Notes: a model not told the origin generated them from the sequence alone. Positions 1 to 8,637 are shown, numbered from the stretch's first letter. The stretch: 64,000 bases of DNA from Brevibacillus ruminantium (GCF_023746555.1 NZ_CP098755.1:2367001-2431000), one strand, 5' to 3'. Numbers and translations are program-made.

Positions 1-1
1 C

Positions 2-553
2 TATATCAACAACGCCTACAACAAATCTCAACAGCTGAAGAAGCTGATCGACGACTTGTTTGAATACACACGATTAACAAGTGGAGCGGCGAACCTTTCT
101 TTTACGAAGGTGGATGTGAACAGTTTATTGGAGCAGATCATGAATGAATTCGAACCGATTGCGCTGGAAAAATCGCTCACGGTTCGTACGTTTCTGGATC
201 AGAAGCCGATTTACGGTTATGTCGATACTGAAAAAATGGTCCGCGCCATCGATAACCTGTTGATGAATGCGCTCAAGTTTTCGGTAAAGCCGGGTGAAAT
301 CACGGTACGGCTGTCAGCGGATGAGCAGCATATTTATTTTGCGGTTGAAAATAGGGGGAAACCAATCCCGGAAGAGCAGGAGAAACTGCTTTTCGAACGG
401 TTTTATAAAGCTGATCCGTCAAGAAACGACCATCACGGGTCGCCCGGTGCAGGCATGGGCCTTTCCATTGCCAAAAACATTGTCGAGCTGCATGGAGGGC
501 GAATCGGGTTGAACCATCAAAACGGACACTTCACTTTTTTTATCATTATTTGA
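2..553 (+). CDS. Sensor histidine kinase, C-terminal part (VanS-like), truncated by window edge
   Basis: The open frame enters from the left edge, so the sensor, membrane and most of the dimerisation domain lie outside. What is visible is the end of the HisKA helix region (LIDDLFEYTRLTSG) and a full HATPase_c domain: an N box (DNLLMNALKFS), a G1-like ENRGKPIPEE and a G2 box GAGMGLSIAKNIVELHGG. These fit VanS/PhoR-type kinases that phosphorylate an OmpR-type regulator, presumably encoded upstream. The protein ends in HFTFFIII at a TGA that lies inside the probable insertion site of the next element, so the last residues may have been altered by that insertion. The family is clear; the specific signal is not. 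Confidence 0.85.
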   Translation, partial: YINNAYNKSQQLKKLIDDLFEYTRLTSGAANLSFTKVDVNSLLEQIMNEFEPIALEKSLTVRTFLDQKPIYGYVDTEKMVRAIDNLLMNALKFSVKPGEITVRLSADEQHIYFAVENRGKPIPEEQEKLLFERFYKADPSRNDHHGSPGAGMGLSIAKNIVELHGGRIGLNHQNGHFTFFIII

Positions 554-659
554 CCAGAAGACTCCTACCTTCTATAAGTGGGAGATGAATGGTCGACTTC
601 TTTGGAATTACATGGTAAACTGGACTAAGAACAAGTGTTCTTAAAGGGGGTGAAACTCC

Positions 660-1778
660 ATGGAACAATACAAAGCGTTTCAATTCCGTCTATATCCAAC
701 ACCAGAACAGGCCACGCTCATCAACAAAACGATTGGATGCTGCCGGTTTGTGTTCAATCATTTCCTCGACAAGTGGAATCAATCGTATCAGGAAACAGGG
801 AAAGGACTAACGTATCGTCGTTGCTCCTCACAACTTCCTGCTCTCAAAACCATGTATGGATGGCTAAAAGAAGCAGATTCCATTGCCATTCAAACGACTG
901 TAAAGAATTTGGGAGACAGCTTCGCGCGGTTTTTCAAGGGACAAAATGATCGGCCCAGATTCAAAAGTAAGAAGAATCTTGTGCAATCCTACACAACGAA
1001 GTACACCAATGGAAATATAGGAATGGTCGGTCATCATGTGAAACTTCCGAAACTGGGACTTGTGAAATGTGTCAAGTCAAGAGAAATAGAGGGACGGATC
1101 TTGTCTGCTACCATCAGACGCAAACCATCCGGGAAATACTTTGTTTCCATTCTCTGTGAAGTGGCCATCAAACCATTCGAACAAGGAGAACAAACGGTAG
1201 GCGTTGATCTTGGGATCAAGGATTTTGCTACGCTTTCCACTGGAGAAAAAATAGCGAATCCAAAGAACGATCGAAAGTATGAGAAGCAACTAGCCAGATG
1301 GCAACGAATCCTTTCTCGTAGAAAGAAAGGAGGGAAAAACCGGGAAAAAGCACGGATCAAAGTTGCTCACTTACATGAAAAAATATCCAACACACGCAAC
1401 GACTTTCTCCACAAGCTCTCTGCCAGACTGATTCGCGAAAACCAAGTGATCTGTATGGAGGACTTGCAGGTGGAAAACATGGCCAAAAATCACAAGCTGG
1501 CAAAATCAATCGCAGATGCATCATGGGCTGCTTTTCGTACCATGGTTGAATACAAGGCGAAATGGTACGGTAGAATCATCAGCATCGTAGACAAACGGTT
1601 CCCATCCAGTCAGCTATGTTCCCATCCCTCTTGTGGATATCGACATAAAGAGGTAAAGAATCTCAATCTACGTGAATGGGAATGTCCATCGTGTGGAACC
1701 GTCCATGATCGCGATATTAATGCAAGTAAGAATATTGAGCAAGAAGGACTTCGATTGTTAGGGATCATCCTAACTTAA
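660..1778 (+). CDS. tnpB: RNA-guided endonuclease TnpB (IS200/IS605 family)
   Basis: The 372-residue protein is of normal TnpB length. The N-terminal HTH_OrfB region starts [14 protein letters not shown]. The RuvC-like nuclease residues are all present: D183 in [10 protein letters not shown]267 in ICMEDL and D352 in [11 protein letters not shown] zinc ribbon lies between them (C320-x4-C325 and C342-x2-C345). TnpB proteins use a right-end RNA (omegaRNA) to cut DNA at a TAM-adjacent target, which retains the element at its site. The ATG follows AAAGGGGGTGAAACTCC, a good ribosome site. With every catalytic residue intact, the gene looks functional rather than decayed. Confidence 0.93.
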   Translation: MEQYKAFQFRLYPTPEQATLINKTIGCCRFVFNHFLDKWNQSYQETGKGLTYRRCSSQLPALKTMYGWLKEADSIAIQTTVKNLGDSFARFFKGQNDRPRFKSKKNLVQSYTTKYTNGNIGMVGHHVKLPKLGLVKCVKSREIEGRILSATIRRKPSGKYFVSILCEVAIKPFEQGEQTVGVDLGIKDFATLSTGEKIANPKNDRKYEKQLARWQRILSRRKKGGKNREKARIKVAHLHEKISNTRNDFLHKLSARLIRENQVICMEDLQVENMAKNHKLAKSIADASWAAFRTMVEYKAKWYGRIISIVDKRFPSSQLCSHPSCGYRHKEVKNLNLREWECPSCGTVHDRDINASKNIEQEGLRLLGIILT

Positions 1779-1890
1779 CTGTGGGTCGCACAGGGATCGC
1801 TTGGTACATTTGGCTTCGGTAGAAGTCATTACCCAAGAATCCCCCACTTCAAGCGAACGCGAGTAAAAGCTAAGTGGTGGGAGCGTTCAA
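1700..1890 (+). ncRNA. Predicted TnpB omegaRNA scaffold (3' end of tnpB plus right end)
   Basis: In characterised IS200/IS605 elements the omegaRNA spans the 3' end of tnpB and the right end, and its guide is the host DNA just past the right end. Here the 112 bases after the tnpB stop include hairpin-forming CCCCACTT...AAGTGGTGGG, ending in GTTCAA at 1890. The guide would then begin near 1891. The position is assigned by analogy only; no promoter or processing site is visible, and the 5' boundary is arbitrary. Confidence 0.45.
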
Positions 1891-2149
1891 TGAAATTTCG
1901 AGAATGTGGTCCTTCGATTTTATCCTTTTTTAGATTTTGGTTAGTGTCCATTTAGATACACACACTATCATATTCATTAAGCACTTCCGCGATGTTCGCG
2001 ATATCGGTCTTCAAACCGTGGGGAAAGAGTAAAAACGTTAAAATCAAAAGGGAACTACGATAAAGAAAATCGGCGGCCGCTTTTCGGGATTTGACCGAAA
2101 AATGATCGCCGATTTTTGGGGATTGATTACGCAACCAGCCACGAAAGAC
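1891..2149. other. Non-coding stretch with a nested inverted repeat
   Basis: No convincing gene. The clearest structure is a double hairpin. AAAATCGGCG (2066-2075) is perfectly complementary to CGCCGATTTT (2107-2116), and inside it TTTTCGG (2081-2087) pairs with CCGAAAA (2095-2101). It lies 34 bases beyond the stop codon of the flavoprotein gene and could act as its terminator, or be a leftover transposon end or REP-like repeat. A 60-codon minus-strand frame crosses it but has no ribosome site or recognisable family. Confidence 0.5.
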
Positions 2150-3076
2150 TCAAATTTCGCTCGTGTTTCTCACCCAAGCCTCCAAATTCAACTCATTGTT
2201 GATAGCCGCGGCGGCAAATGAGCCCATAGAGGCGGCGGCAATGGCCTGATGCATTCGCGTTGCCGCATCGCCAGCGCTGTAGACGCCCGGAACGTTCGTT
2301 TTCCCAAACTGATCGACGACGACTGATCCCGCTTCTGTGATGTCGCATCCAATGGCTCTCGGCAAATCCGATCCCGTAACCAGCTCCGGTTTAAAAAAGA
2401 TCCCCCTGCATGGAACGGTGGTCCCGTTTTCAAGAACAACTTGCTGCACAATTCCGTCGTTTGATTCGATGGATCGGATCGGCGATTCGAATACGGGAAC
2501 ACCATGCTGGCTGAGCTCCTCGCGTTGAGCATCCGTCAGCTCATCGGGGCCATTCGTGCAGATGGTAAAACGGTTCGTCCATCCGGATATGAGTGGAGCA
2601 AAATGCATGAGATCAGCCCCCTTAACAATAATGACAAGCGGCTGATCCCTTAATTCCCAACCATCGCAATACGGGCAGACAAAGGCGCTTTTCCCGTATA
2701 CCTCCGCAAGTCCTGGAATGTCCAACGGACGATCCTTCATGCCGACGGCAAATAATACCTTTTTGCTTTCAAAAGCTTGTCCTTGCGCCGTCTCAATTTG
2801 AAACTGGCCGTTCGTTCCCGCAATCGACACGGCTGTATCCGCCACGAAAGACACAGAGGGATACGCGCTGATCTCTTCCTGCGCAATCCGCCGAAACTCG
2901 CTCGGACTGATCCCGTCGCGGGTAAGAAACCCGTGGGCCTCACGAGTCACTGCGTTTCGGGGACGGCCTTCATCAATCACCGCCACGTTTTTTCGCGCCC
3001 GTCCCAGCACGAGGGCCGCATTCAACCCTGCGGGTCCTCCGCCAATAATCGCCACATCGAGAAGTTGTTTCTTCAT
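2150..3076 (-). CDS. Thioredoxin-reductase-like NAD(P)/FAD-dependent oxidoreductase
   Basis: 308 residues from the ATG at 3076, which follows GGAGGTG by about eight bases; the longer frame to 3124 lacks such a site. The N terminus has the FAD dinucleotide-binding motif (AIIGGGPAGLNAAL). A redox-active CPYCDGW pair sits near residue 135, and the C terminus has GVYSAGDAAT, the second FAD motif. This is the low-molecular-weight TrxB fold, but without a neighbouring thioredoxin the electron acceptor is unknown. It lies 61 bases downstream of an Rrf2 regulator on the same strand and is probably co-transcribed with and controlled by it, as redox-sensing Rrf2 proteins often are. Confident of family, not of substrate. 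Confidence 0.88.
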   Translation of the reverse strand: MKKQLLDVAIIGGGPAGLNAALVLGRARKNVAVIDEGRPRNAVTREAHGFLTRDGISPSEFRRIAQEEISAYPSVSFVADTAVSIAGTNGQFQIETAQGQAFESKKVLFAVGMKDRPLDIPGLAEVYGKSAFVCPYCDGWELRDQPLVIIVKGADLMHFAPLISGWTNRFTICTNGPDELTDAQREELSQHGVPVFESPIRSIESNDGIVQQVVLENGTTVPCRGIFFKPELVTGSDLPRAIGCDITEAGSVVVDQFGKTNVPGVYSAGDAATRMHQAIAAASMGSFAAAAINNELNLEAWVRNTSEI

Positions 3077-3137
3077 GTGTTCATGCACCTCCGTGGATCT
3101 GTAATATCCATAATTAGAATACAAGAAGAGAAGTGGA

Positions 3138-3638
3138 TCACTTCTTGTTTACAGCTTGGTTGCAATTCTTGATCGCTTCGTTCAGCACCGATTGGATGGT
3201 ATGCTCCCGCAAGTATTGATACAGATGTTGTTGGGCGCCGTCCATTACCTTTTTAACGAGGCATTCACATTTTTCCTGATCCCGTTCTGCAGTTTTTTCT
3301 TCCGCTAACATCCGATGCTGTTGCGAATTCAAATTTGAGCATTCGAACAGTTGTTGCCTGCCTTCGATCACTTGGATAACGTCAAGAAATGTAATCTGCT
3401 CGGCCGGTCGTGCAAGCTCGTAACCACCGTTTACCCCAGGCACGGCACGTACGATCCCATCCTGACGCAGCTTGGACATGATTTTAGATAAGTAGCTGTC
3501 CGAAACGCCAAGTGTCGCTGACAGTTCCCTGATTCCAATGTTGTGGCGATGCTCCGAGTGAGCCAAATGAAGTAAGGCGTGAAGGGCGTAATCGGTACTT
3601 TTGGAAAACTGGATGTTTCCTTCCTCCTTTCTAAGCAA
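3138..3638 (-). CDS. Rrf2 family transcriptional regulator (start codon uncertain)
   Basis: Rrf2 winged-helix regulators start QFSKSTDYALHALLHLA, as seen here from residue 10, with a second helix pair around LGVSDSYLSKIMSKLRQDGIV. Three cysteines occur in the C-terminal half (one in FECSN, then CEC), spaced far more widely than the clustered cysteines of IscR, so iron-sulphur binding is uncertain. The frame opens at a TTG (3638) with no ribosome site. A strong AAAGGAGG (3622-3629) lies eight bases before an ATC codon at 3614, exactly where the family normally starts. So either ATC is used or an ATG has been mutated or misread. A TATAAT box is at 3645-3650. It probably controls the adjacent flavoprotein gene. 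Confidence 0.85.
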   Translation of the reverse strand: MLRKEEGNIQFSKSTDYALHALLHLAHSEHRHNIGIRELSATLGVSDSYLSKIMSKLRQDGIVRAVPGVNGGYELARPAEQITFLDVIQVIEGRQQLFECSNLNSQQHRMLAEEKTAERDQEKCECLVKKVMDGAQQHLYQYLREHTIQSVLNEAIKNCNQAVNKK

Positions 3639-3831
3639 TTGATCTTATTATAGACCTTCAATGTCCATGATATACAATTTGATCTAAATTTTCAAGGACA
3701 AATGTAACAGCTGACAAAATGCGAATCATTGCGATAAGCGGAATAGAACAGCTAGGTGTAAGAAGGAACTTCAGACGGATTGAAGAATGAAACATTGCTC
3801 CCAATTTTACGGGAAAGGGGATATAGTGCTT

Positions 3832-4641
3832 ATGATTGAGTTATCCAAGGATTCCTTTTATAAAGTCATGCCTCTTCTTAAAAATGGTCATCCTCATCCT
3901 GAGGTTCTTTCCATTCTAGAAAATAATAACCCAGGTTGGGTCTTTTCTGATCAATTAGACTCGCCCACGACTGCCTTGATTTGGAGCAAGGGAATAAGAG
4001 GATTTTACCTTATTGGTGACCACAACAATCATGTTTTTAACAACGAACTAAATAATTATATAACAAATAAAATGAAGCCAAGGATGAAGGAACAGGGTTT
4101 GGACAACTTCGAAGTTTCGGGTCATCATGACAAATGGAATCTGGAATCGCTTTTTGCTTCAAGGCAACTTCAGCAATGGGACCAACTAGTGTTTCAGCTA
4201 ACGGATTTTGAAAACAAAGCTCTTGAACCGAGTGATAATCGAATGACAGCTCTGCATTTACAGTCACACGAATGGAGAGATCGAAACTTTATGAATAGCA
4301 AATTTGTGGATGACCATATCGATCTGTTCTGGTGTACACAGGATGATTTTTATAAAAAAGGTTACGGCTATGTTGCGATTGATGGGCCTGAAATAATTGG
4401 TGTTTGTTACTCTAGTTTTGTTACTCAGGAAACTCATGCTATCGGAATTGAAACTCTTCCTCACTATCAAAAAAGCGGTGTAGGTACGTACCTGGCAGGC
4501 TTACTTGTGAATAAAATTATTGAAAATGGCTTTTCAGCCTACTGGGATTGTTCGTTGAGTAATGATGCATCGAAAAAATTAGCACTCCGATTAGGGTTTA
4601 AACAGGTTCATCAATATAAGTGCGTTGGTTTTGCAATTTGA
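3832..4641 (+). CDS. GNAT family N-acetyltransferase (two-part, YkkB-like)
   Basis: 269 residues from the ATG at 3832; a GTG two codons upstream is equally in frame and both lie after AAAGGGGA. The N-terminal half resembles the leader domain of the GNAT_acetyltransf family (PF12746). The C-terminal half carries the acetyl-CoA pyrophosphate-loop pattern in HYQKSGVGTYLAGLLV and the closing ASKKLALRLGFKQV. These enzymes move an acetyl group from acetyl-CoA to an amine, but the substrate cannot be read from sequence. It is monocistronic, ending at a bidirectional terminator, and its AT-rich composition hints at later arrival. Confidence 0.8.
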   Translation: MIELSKDSFYKVMPLLKNGHPHPEVLSILENNNPGWVFSDQLDSPTTALIWSKGIRGFYLIGDHNNHVFNNELNNYITNKMKPRMKEQGLDNFEVSGHHDKWNLESLFASRQLQQWDQLVFQLTDFENKALEPSDNRMTALHLQSHEWRDRNFMNSKFVDDHIDLFWCTQDDFYKKGYGYVAIDGPEIIGVCYSSFVTQETHAIGIETLPHYQKSGVGTYLAGLLVNKIIENGFSAYWDCSLSNDASKKLALRLGFKQVHQYKCVGFAI

Positions 4642-4680
4642 GTACCTAATTTAGCCTATGGGTTTGAGTGCCTTGTAAAT

Positions 4681-4736
4681 GAAACAGCGGCAATCCATGA
4701 CTTTATTTTCCAGTCATTTTTGGCTGCCGCTGTTTT
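4681..4736. terminator. Bidirectional terminator between convergent genes
   Basis: AAACAGCGGCA (4682-4692) pairs perfectly with TGCCGCTGTTT (4725-4735), with an inner ATGACT/AGTCAT stem and runs of A and T on the two sides. It sits between the GNAT gene (+) and the SRPBCC gene (-) and could stop both. Confidence 0.75.
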
Positions 4737-4790
4737 GGGTCCAACCTAAGGCCGGACTTTTCTATTTTATTTGGGGGAACGGTGTATTTC

Positions 4791-5306
4791 CTATTTGCTC
4801 TTCTGTAAACGCTCTTCCAGACGGTCCCAAGTTTCGGTGATACCTTGCAGCATACCCATATCCATGACCGTTTTGAGAGATTCCGCGGAAGCATATTCCG
4901 CACGGCTGACCAGTTTGGTCTGGCCGCCTAGATCGATGAATTCCATCGTGATTTCGGTCGACGGCATGTTTTCGTTAATATTGCCTTCGGAATCCGAGAA
5001 GTAATCCATATAGACGATGGACTTTGGCTCGTTAATCTCTTTGTAAATGGCTTTGCCCCAAGATTCCATTCCGTAAAATTCGCCTTGGTTCGGATCGACG
5101 CATTTCATACAGAAGTGCCAGGCTCCGCCCGGTCGGAAATCGACAGTGCAAACCGGAAGCTCCCAGCCTCTCGGTCCCCACCAATGCTTAAGATGCTCAG
5201 GCTCTTTGAACATGCTGAACACGAGGTCGCGCGGTGCGTCGAATACTCGTTCCAACACCAGCACCCGATCGTTCTCAACTCTTGAAACCATTTGTTTGTT
5301 TGACAT
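4791..5306 (-). CDS. SRPBCC (AHSA1-like) domain protein
   Basis: 171 residues, the usual size. The START/SRPBCC ligand-pocket fold is recognised from VLERVFDAPRDLVFSMF, HLKHWWGPRGWELPVC and RPGGAWHFCM, the signature of COG3832 proteins. The C-terminal helix is GMGMLQGITETWDRLEERL. Function is unknown in detail; members bind small hydrophobic ligands. The ATG follows GAGGAGTTTCA. It lies 31 bases behind an ArsR regulator on the same strand, the standard ArsR-SRPBCC pairing, so the two are almost certainly one transcript. Confidence 0.88.
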   Translation of the reverse strand: MSNKQMVSRVENDRVLVLERVFDAPRDLVFSMFKEPEHLKHWWGPRGWELPVCTVDFRPGGAWHFCMKCVDPNQGEFYGMESWGKAIYKEINEPKSIVYMDYFSDSEGNINENMPSTEITMEFIDLGGQTKLVSRAEYASAESLKTVMDMGMLQGITETWDRLEERLQKSK

Positions 5307-5337
5307 TGAAACTCCTCCTCGTCAATTTTCCCACTCA

Positions 5338-5664
5338 TCAATTCATCGGTTTTTTGCCCTGCAATACATTAAGATAATCGTCCAACTGATCCAACCGTTT
5401 TTCCCACATTCGTCTGTAGGAGTCAAGCCACTTATCCATTTCTTGAAGTGGTTCGGGTCTTAGCCTGTATATTCGTCGATTCGCGACCGGTTGGACCTCC
5501 ACTAGACCGGAGTCGCACAGGACGCGAAGATGCTTGGAGGTTTGAGGTTGGTTCAGTTCCAGCTTCTCCGCAATTTTCCCCACCGGAAGCGGTCCGTCCA
5601 GCAGAAGTTCGACGATATTCAGGCGGTTGGGCTCAGCCAGGGCGCTGAAGGTTTGTACCTTCAT
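5338..5664 (-). CDS. ArsR family winged-helix transcriptional regulator
   Basis: 108 residues from the ATG at 5664 (MKVQTFSALAEPNRLNIVELL). The longer frame to 5736 has no family support upstream of this point. The winged helix-turn-helix is seen in LPVGKIAEKLELNQPQTSKHLRVL and the wing in GLVEVQPVANRRIYRLRPEPL. No cysteine metal-binding motif is present, so this is the SRPBCC-associated subgroup rather than an arsenic or cadmium sensor. It heads the two-gene unit with the SRPBCC gene and likely represses its own promoter at 5781-5810. Confidence 0.88.
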   Translation of the reverse strand: MKVQTFSALAEPNRLNIVELLLDGPLPVGKIAEKLELNQPQTSKHLRVLCDSGLVEVQPVANRRIYRLRPEPLQEMDKWLDSYRRMWEKRLDQLDDYLNVLQGKKPMN

Positions 5665-5780
5665 GTCGGATCCTCTCCCAATGTTTTTTCTTCCGTGTTC
5701 GCCTCCAAAACCGTGTATTTCTACATTAGAAATCACCTTACTTTTTCCGAAGAAACATGTCGTAGCTTGTTACTGATTTA

Positions 5781-5810
5781 AATATACGTGATACGGAATA
5801 TTCCTGTCAA
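5781..5810 (-). promoter_or_regulatory. Promoter of the arsR-SRPBCC unit with palindromic operator candidate
   Basis: Read on the minus strand, TTGACA and TATATT are separated by 18 bases, a near-consensus vegetative promoter. The spacer contains the self-complementary GGAATATTCC (5795-5804), well placed for an ArsR-type repressor to block RNA polymerase. The operator role is inferred from position. Confidence 0.6.
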
Positions 5811-5964
5811 GTAATATACAAACCCTTGCTTTTAAACCAGCAGTGCAGAAATTGATGTTGCTCCAAGGCTCGGACCGGAGCCAGTGGAGCAGCCTGATCG
5901 AAATGACTACTTTCAACTTTGGTGCAAAGGAAATGTAGCGTGAAAATGTCTTTTGCGACACTTT

Positions 5965-5973
5965 TGATATAAT
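5965..5973 (+). promoter_or_regulatory. Extended -10 promoter upstream of the two-component system
   Basis: TGATATAAT matches the extended -10 consensus TGnTATAAT. No good -35 is seen, as is usual for this promoter class. It would give a leader of about 140 bases for the response regulator gene. Confidence 0.45.
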
Positions 5974-6118
5974 GGTAACGAAAAACCTAGAAACGCAATG
6001 ACCGAATGGATATTACTCATAGAGAGACCCTGGCAACATTACGCGTTAACATGTTGACAGGACTCCTTTACGAAAAAGTTTGAAAGTATGCGCTAAAAAA
6101 ATGTTGAGAGGTTGTTAT

Positions 6119-6796
6119 ATGTCAAAAACCATACTGATTGTAGAAGATGAGCCTATTTTACGCGAAATCATTAAGGATTATCTGCTTGAGGAAGGATTTA
6201 TGGTGCTGGAAGCTTCAGACGGGAAACAAGCGCTCGCGTTATTTCAGGAACATGAGCTGGATTTAATCATTTTGGACATCATGCTGCCTGAATTAGACGG
6301 ATGGTCCGTGTGCAAGCGCATCCGCAAAGTTTCAAACGTCCCCATACTCATGTTGACCGCCCGTGCGGATGAGGACGATACATTGCTTGGTTTCGAATTG
6401 GGCGCCGATGATTATGTAACCAAGCCGTACAGCCCTCCCATCTTATTGGCGAGGGCGAAACGTCTGTTGGAGAGCCGACATATTCGTGAGCTAGAGAACG
6501 ATACGTTATCCAGCAGTGGCATTGCCATCCATTTTCCATCCCGATCCGTTTCCGTCGATGGGAAGAACTGCAGTTTAACGCACACGGAATTCGAAATGCT
6601 GGCTTATCTGATGAAAAACAAAGGAATCATCATAACGAGGGAACAGTTGATTACAAAGATATGGGGATATGACTTCGTAGGAGACGATCGGACGATCAAC
6701 AGCCATATCCGCAACCTGCGTTCCAAGCTGGGAGAACATGCCAAGCACATCGTCACTGTGGTCCGTTCAGGATACAAATTTGAGGATCAACCATGA
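6119..6796 (+). CDS. OmpR/PhoB family response regulator
   Basis: 225 residues from the ATG at 6119, preceded by GAGAGG; the frame extends 13 codons upstream without a better site. The receiver domain has the acidic pocket VEDEP, phospho-acceptor D53 in ILDIMLPELDGW and the conserved lysine in DDYVTKPYSP. The C-terminal winged helix (about 125-225) includes LTHTEFEMLAYLM, ITREQLITKIWGYDF and VRSGYKF. It overlaps the kinase gene by ATGA, so the pair is translationally coupled. Its targets are not shown by the sequence; the envelope cassette just downstream is the natural candidate. Confidence 0.95.
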   Translation: MSKTILIVEDEPILREIIKDYLLEEGFMVLEASDGKQALALFQEHELDLIILDIMLPELDGWSVCKRIRKVSNVPILMLTARADEDDTLLGFELGADDYVTKPYSPPILLARAKRLLESRHIRELENDTLSSSGIAIHFPSRSVSVDGKNCSLTHTEFEMLAYLMKNKGIIITREQLITKIWGYDFVGDDRTINSHIRNLRSKLGEHAKHIVTVVRSGYKFEDQP

Positions 6797-8613
6797 AAAA
6801 GGGTATTGTGCGCAAGCTGTTTTTGTTGACGACCGGATTATGCGTGTTGATCCTTGCCGTTATTTTTGTTGGACAAACCGTGTTCTTCAAACAATTCTAT
6901 GTTCATCAAAAGGTGAAGGACGTACAGGCAGCGCTCATGTCATACGAACGCGACTACCTGAATGATGCCACCAATACACAGGAAATAGCGATTCTCGAGC
7001 AAAATTTTTATCAAAAGTATAATACCTGGATCACGACATTGGATGCCCGAGGCAATTTGATAAATACCGACGATTTCTTCATGGAGATCAAGCTGAATGC
7101 TTCGGATGATACACTGTCAAATAAGACGTTGAAGGTTCCGCTGTACAGTGTGATCAACGTAGAGGATTTCAGCAGCAACAACCCGTTCCTCATTCCTTGG
7201 ATTGAAGAAGGGGGGACGATCGCGATTGAAGGCATTATCATGAACAATCAACCGGTTATCCTGCGGATGGGGAGAGCGGTATCCAACCTGCGAGAGGAAA
7301 ACCAACTGGAAAATCGCCAGATGGTGAACAAGGAGTATGAAGTCGTCGTCAAACGATTTGCGAATCCGACCCAGTATCATGAAAAATATCCAGGATTTCT
7401 CGTCGAGGGAACGATTACAAAAGTACAATTACCGGAAGGTGCAGGAGTATCTCGTTATACGAACCATCTATTCCTGGAGCGTATCAAAGCTTTCCAAGCC
7501 GACCTGCTGTACGGAGACTATGATAGCAGCGGGAACGTGAATCAAATCGTTGATTTTGAAGAGAACCATGTGAATTACAAAATCTTCGTAAACCGCATGA
7601 ACGATCACCACGGGAATCCCGCATATCTCTTCGCGGTGACGTCACTGCAGCCCGTAAATGAAGCCGCGGGGATGATTGAAAAATACTATGTGTACATTAT
7701 TATCGGCACGCTTCTGCTCGTACTGTTTGCATCGTTTTTTTATTCCCGCTGGATCGCTCGTCCCTTGCTGCGCATCAACCGTACGACGCAGCAAATGGCA
7801 AGTCTTAACTTTTCCGAAAAATTACCGGTCACGACCAAGGATGAGATCGGAGATTTGTCGCGAAACATTAACGCGCTTTCCGATCGTCTGCATGCCCATA
7901 TCCTCCGATTAGAGCAGGACATCGAGAAAGAAAAGCAGCTGGAGCACACGCGGAAGGAATTTATAGCCGGCGTATCGCATGAGCTGAAAACTCCGTTAAG
8001 CGTCATGCAAAGCTGTCTTTCGATTCTGCAGGATGAGGTTGCACCCCATAAGCGGGATCATTATTTTAAAGCGATGGAAGACGAAGTAAAAAGAATGGAC
8101 CTGCTGATCGCGGATATGCTGGAATTGGCAAAATATGAATCCGGGACGTATCAGATGAAAATCGATTCGTTTCCTATCGATACTCTCATCGAGCGAGTTT
8201 GCGAAAAATTAGCTGCGGGCATTGCGAGCAAGCAATTGCATCTGAACACTGCTCTGATATCCGTCGAAGTCGTTGCCAATGAACTTAGGATTGAACAAGT
8301 CCTTGTCAATTTCCTCACCAACGCAATTCGCTACACTCCGGAGCAGGAGTCTATTTTTATCACAACCACTGAAGAGCGGGACACCGTTAAAATTTGTATT
8401 GAAAACAAAGGAGCCCATATTCCGGATGAACAACTGGAGAAGATCTGGGACCGATTCTATCGCGGAGAACCTTCCCGTCATCGGTCCAGCGGAGGAACCG
8501 GCCTCGGCCTCGCCATCTCCAAAAAGATTCTGGAGATGCATGATGTGCCATATGGCGTAACCAATACGGCGGAGGGCGTAATGTTTTATTTTCATTTGAA
8601 GAAAAAAGCGTAG
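6793..8613 (+). CDS. Membrane sensor histidine kinase
   Basis: 606 residues. Transmembrane segment 1 lies at about 8-32. A large extracytoplasmic sensor of some 260 residues follows (about 33-295), with no domain I recognise. The second membrane segment is VYIIIGTLLLVLFASFFY. Then come HAMP (about 318-370), HisKA with H396 in AGVSHELKTPLS and HATPase_c with N box NFLTNAIRYTPE and G box GTGLGLAISKKILEMH. It overlaps the regulator gene by four bases and ends in a terminator whose stem includes its stop codon. The long sensor loop suggests detection of an external or envelope signal. Confidence 0.95.
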   Translation: MKKGIVRKLFLLTTGLCVLILAVIFVGQTVFFKQFYVHQKVKDVQAALMSYERDYLNDATNTQEIAILEQNFYQKYNTWITTLDARGNLINTDDFFMEIKLNASDDTLSNKTLKVPLYSVINVEDFSSNNPFLIPWIEEGGTIAIEGIIMNNQPVILRMGRAVSNLREENQLENRQMVNKEYEVVVKRFANPTQYHEKYPGFLVEGTITKVQLPEGAGVSRYTNHLFLERIKAFQADLLYGDYDSSGNVNQIVDFEENHVNYKIFVNRMNDHHGNPAYLFAVTSLQPVNEAAGMIEKYYVYIIIGTLLLVLFASFFYSRWIARPLLRINRTTQQMASLNFSEKLPVTTKDEIGDLSRNINALSDRLHAHILRLEQDIEKEKQLEHTRKEFIAGVSHELKTPLSVMQSCLSILQDEVAPHKRDHYFKAMEDEVKRMDLLIADMLELAKYESGTYQMKIDSFPIDTLIERVCEKLAAGIASKQLHLNTALISVEVVANELRIEQVLVNFLTNAIRYTPEQESIFITTTEERDTVKICIENKGAHIPDEQLEKIWDRFYRGEPSRHRSSGGTGLGLAISKKILEMHDVPYGVTNTAEGVMFYFHLKKKA

Positions 8614-8637
8614 AACTTCGGTTCTGCGCTTTTTTTA
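8602..8637 (+). terminator. Rho-independent terminator after the two-component system
   Basis: AAAAAAGCGTAGAAC, loop TTCG, then GTTCTGCGCTTTTTTT. The strong stem and T-run overlap the stop codon of the kinase gene, separating this operon from the envelope cassette that follows. Confidence 0.88.

Larger units (their letters stand above)
555..1890 (+). mobile_element. TnpB-only IS200/IS605-family element (IS1341-like)
   Basis: The unit is bounded by subterminal hairpins typical of this family. On the left, CTCCTACCTT pairs imperfectly with AAGTGGGAG (about 562-584). On the right, CCCCACTT pairs with AAGTGGTGGG (about 1842-1880). The right end finishes in GTTCAA near 1890. No tnpA is present, so movement would need a TnpA in trans. 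Immediately left of the element is TTTGAC (549-554), the kind of pentamer (TTGAY) used as target/TAM by some family members. No target duplication is expected or seen. Exact ends are inferred from the hairpins and could shift by a few bases. Confidence 0.75.
5665..6118. other. Intergenic region between divergent units (454 bases)
   Basis: No gene is supported. It carries the minus-strand promoter of the ArsR/SRPBCC unit and a plus-strand extended -10 element upstream of the two-component system, both listed separately. The rest, including frames of about 60-80 codons on both strands, shows no ribosome site or family resemblance. Confidence 0.5.

Noticed and set aside
1952-2134. 60-codon minus-strand frame
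   Set aside because: No ribosome site or family; crosses the nested inverted repeat.
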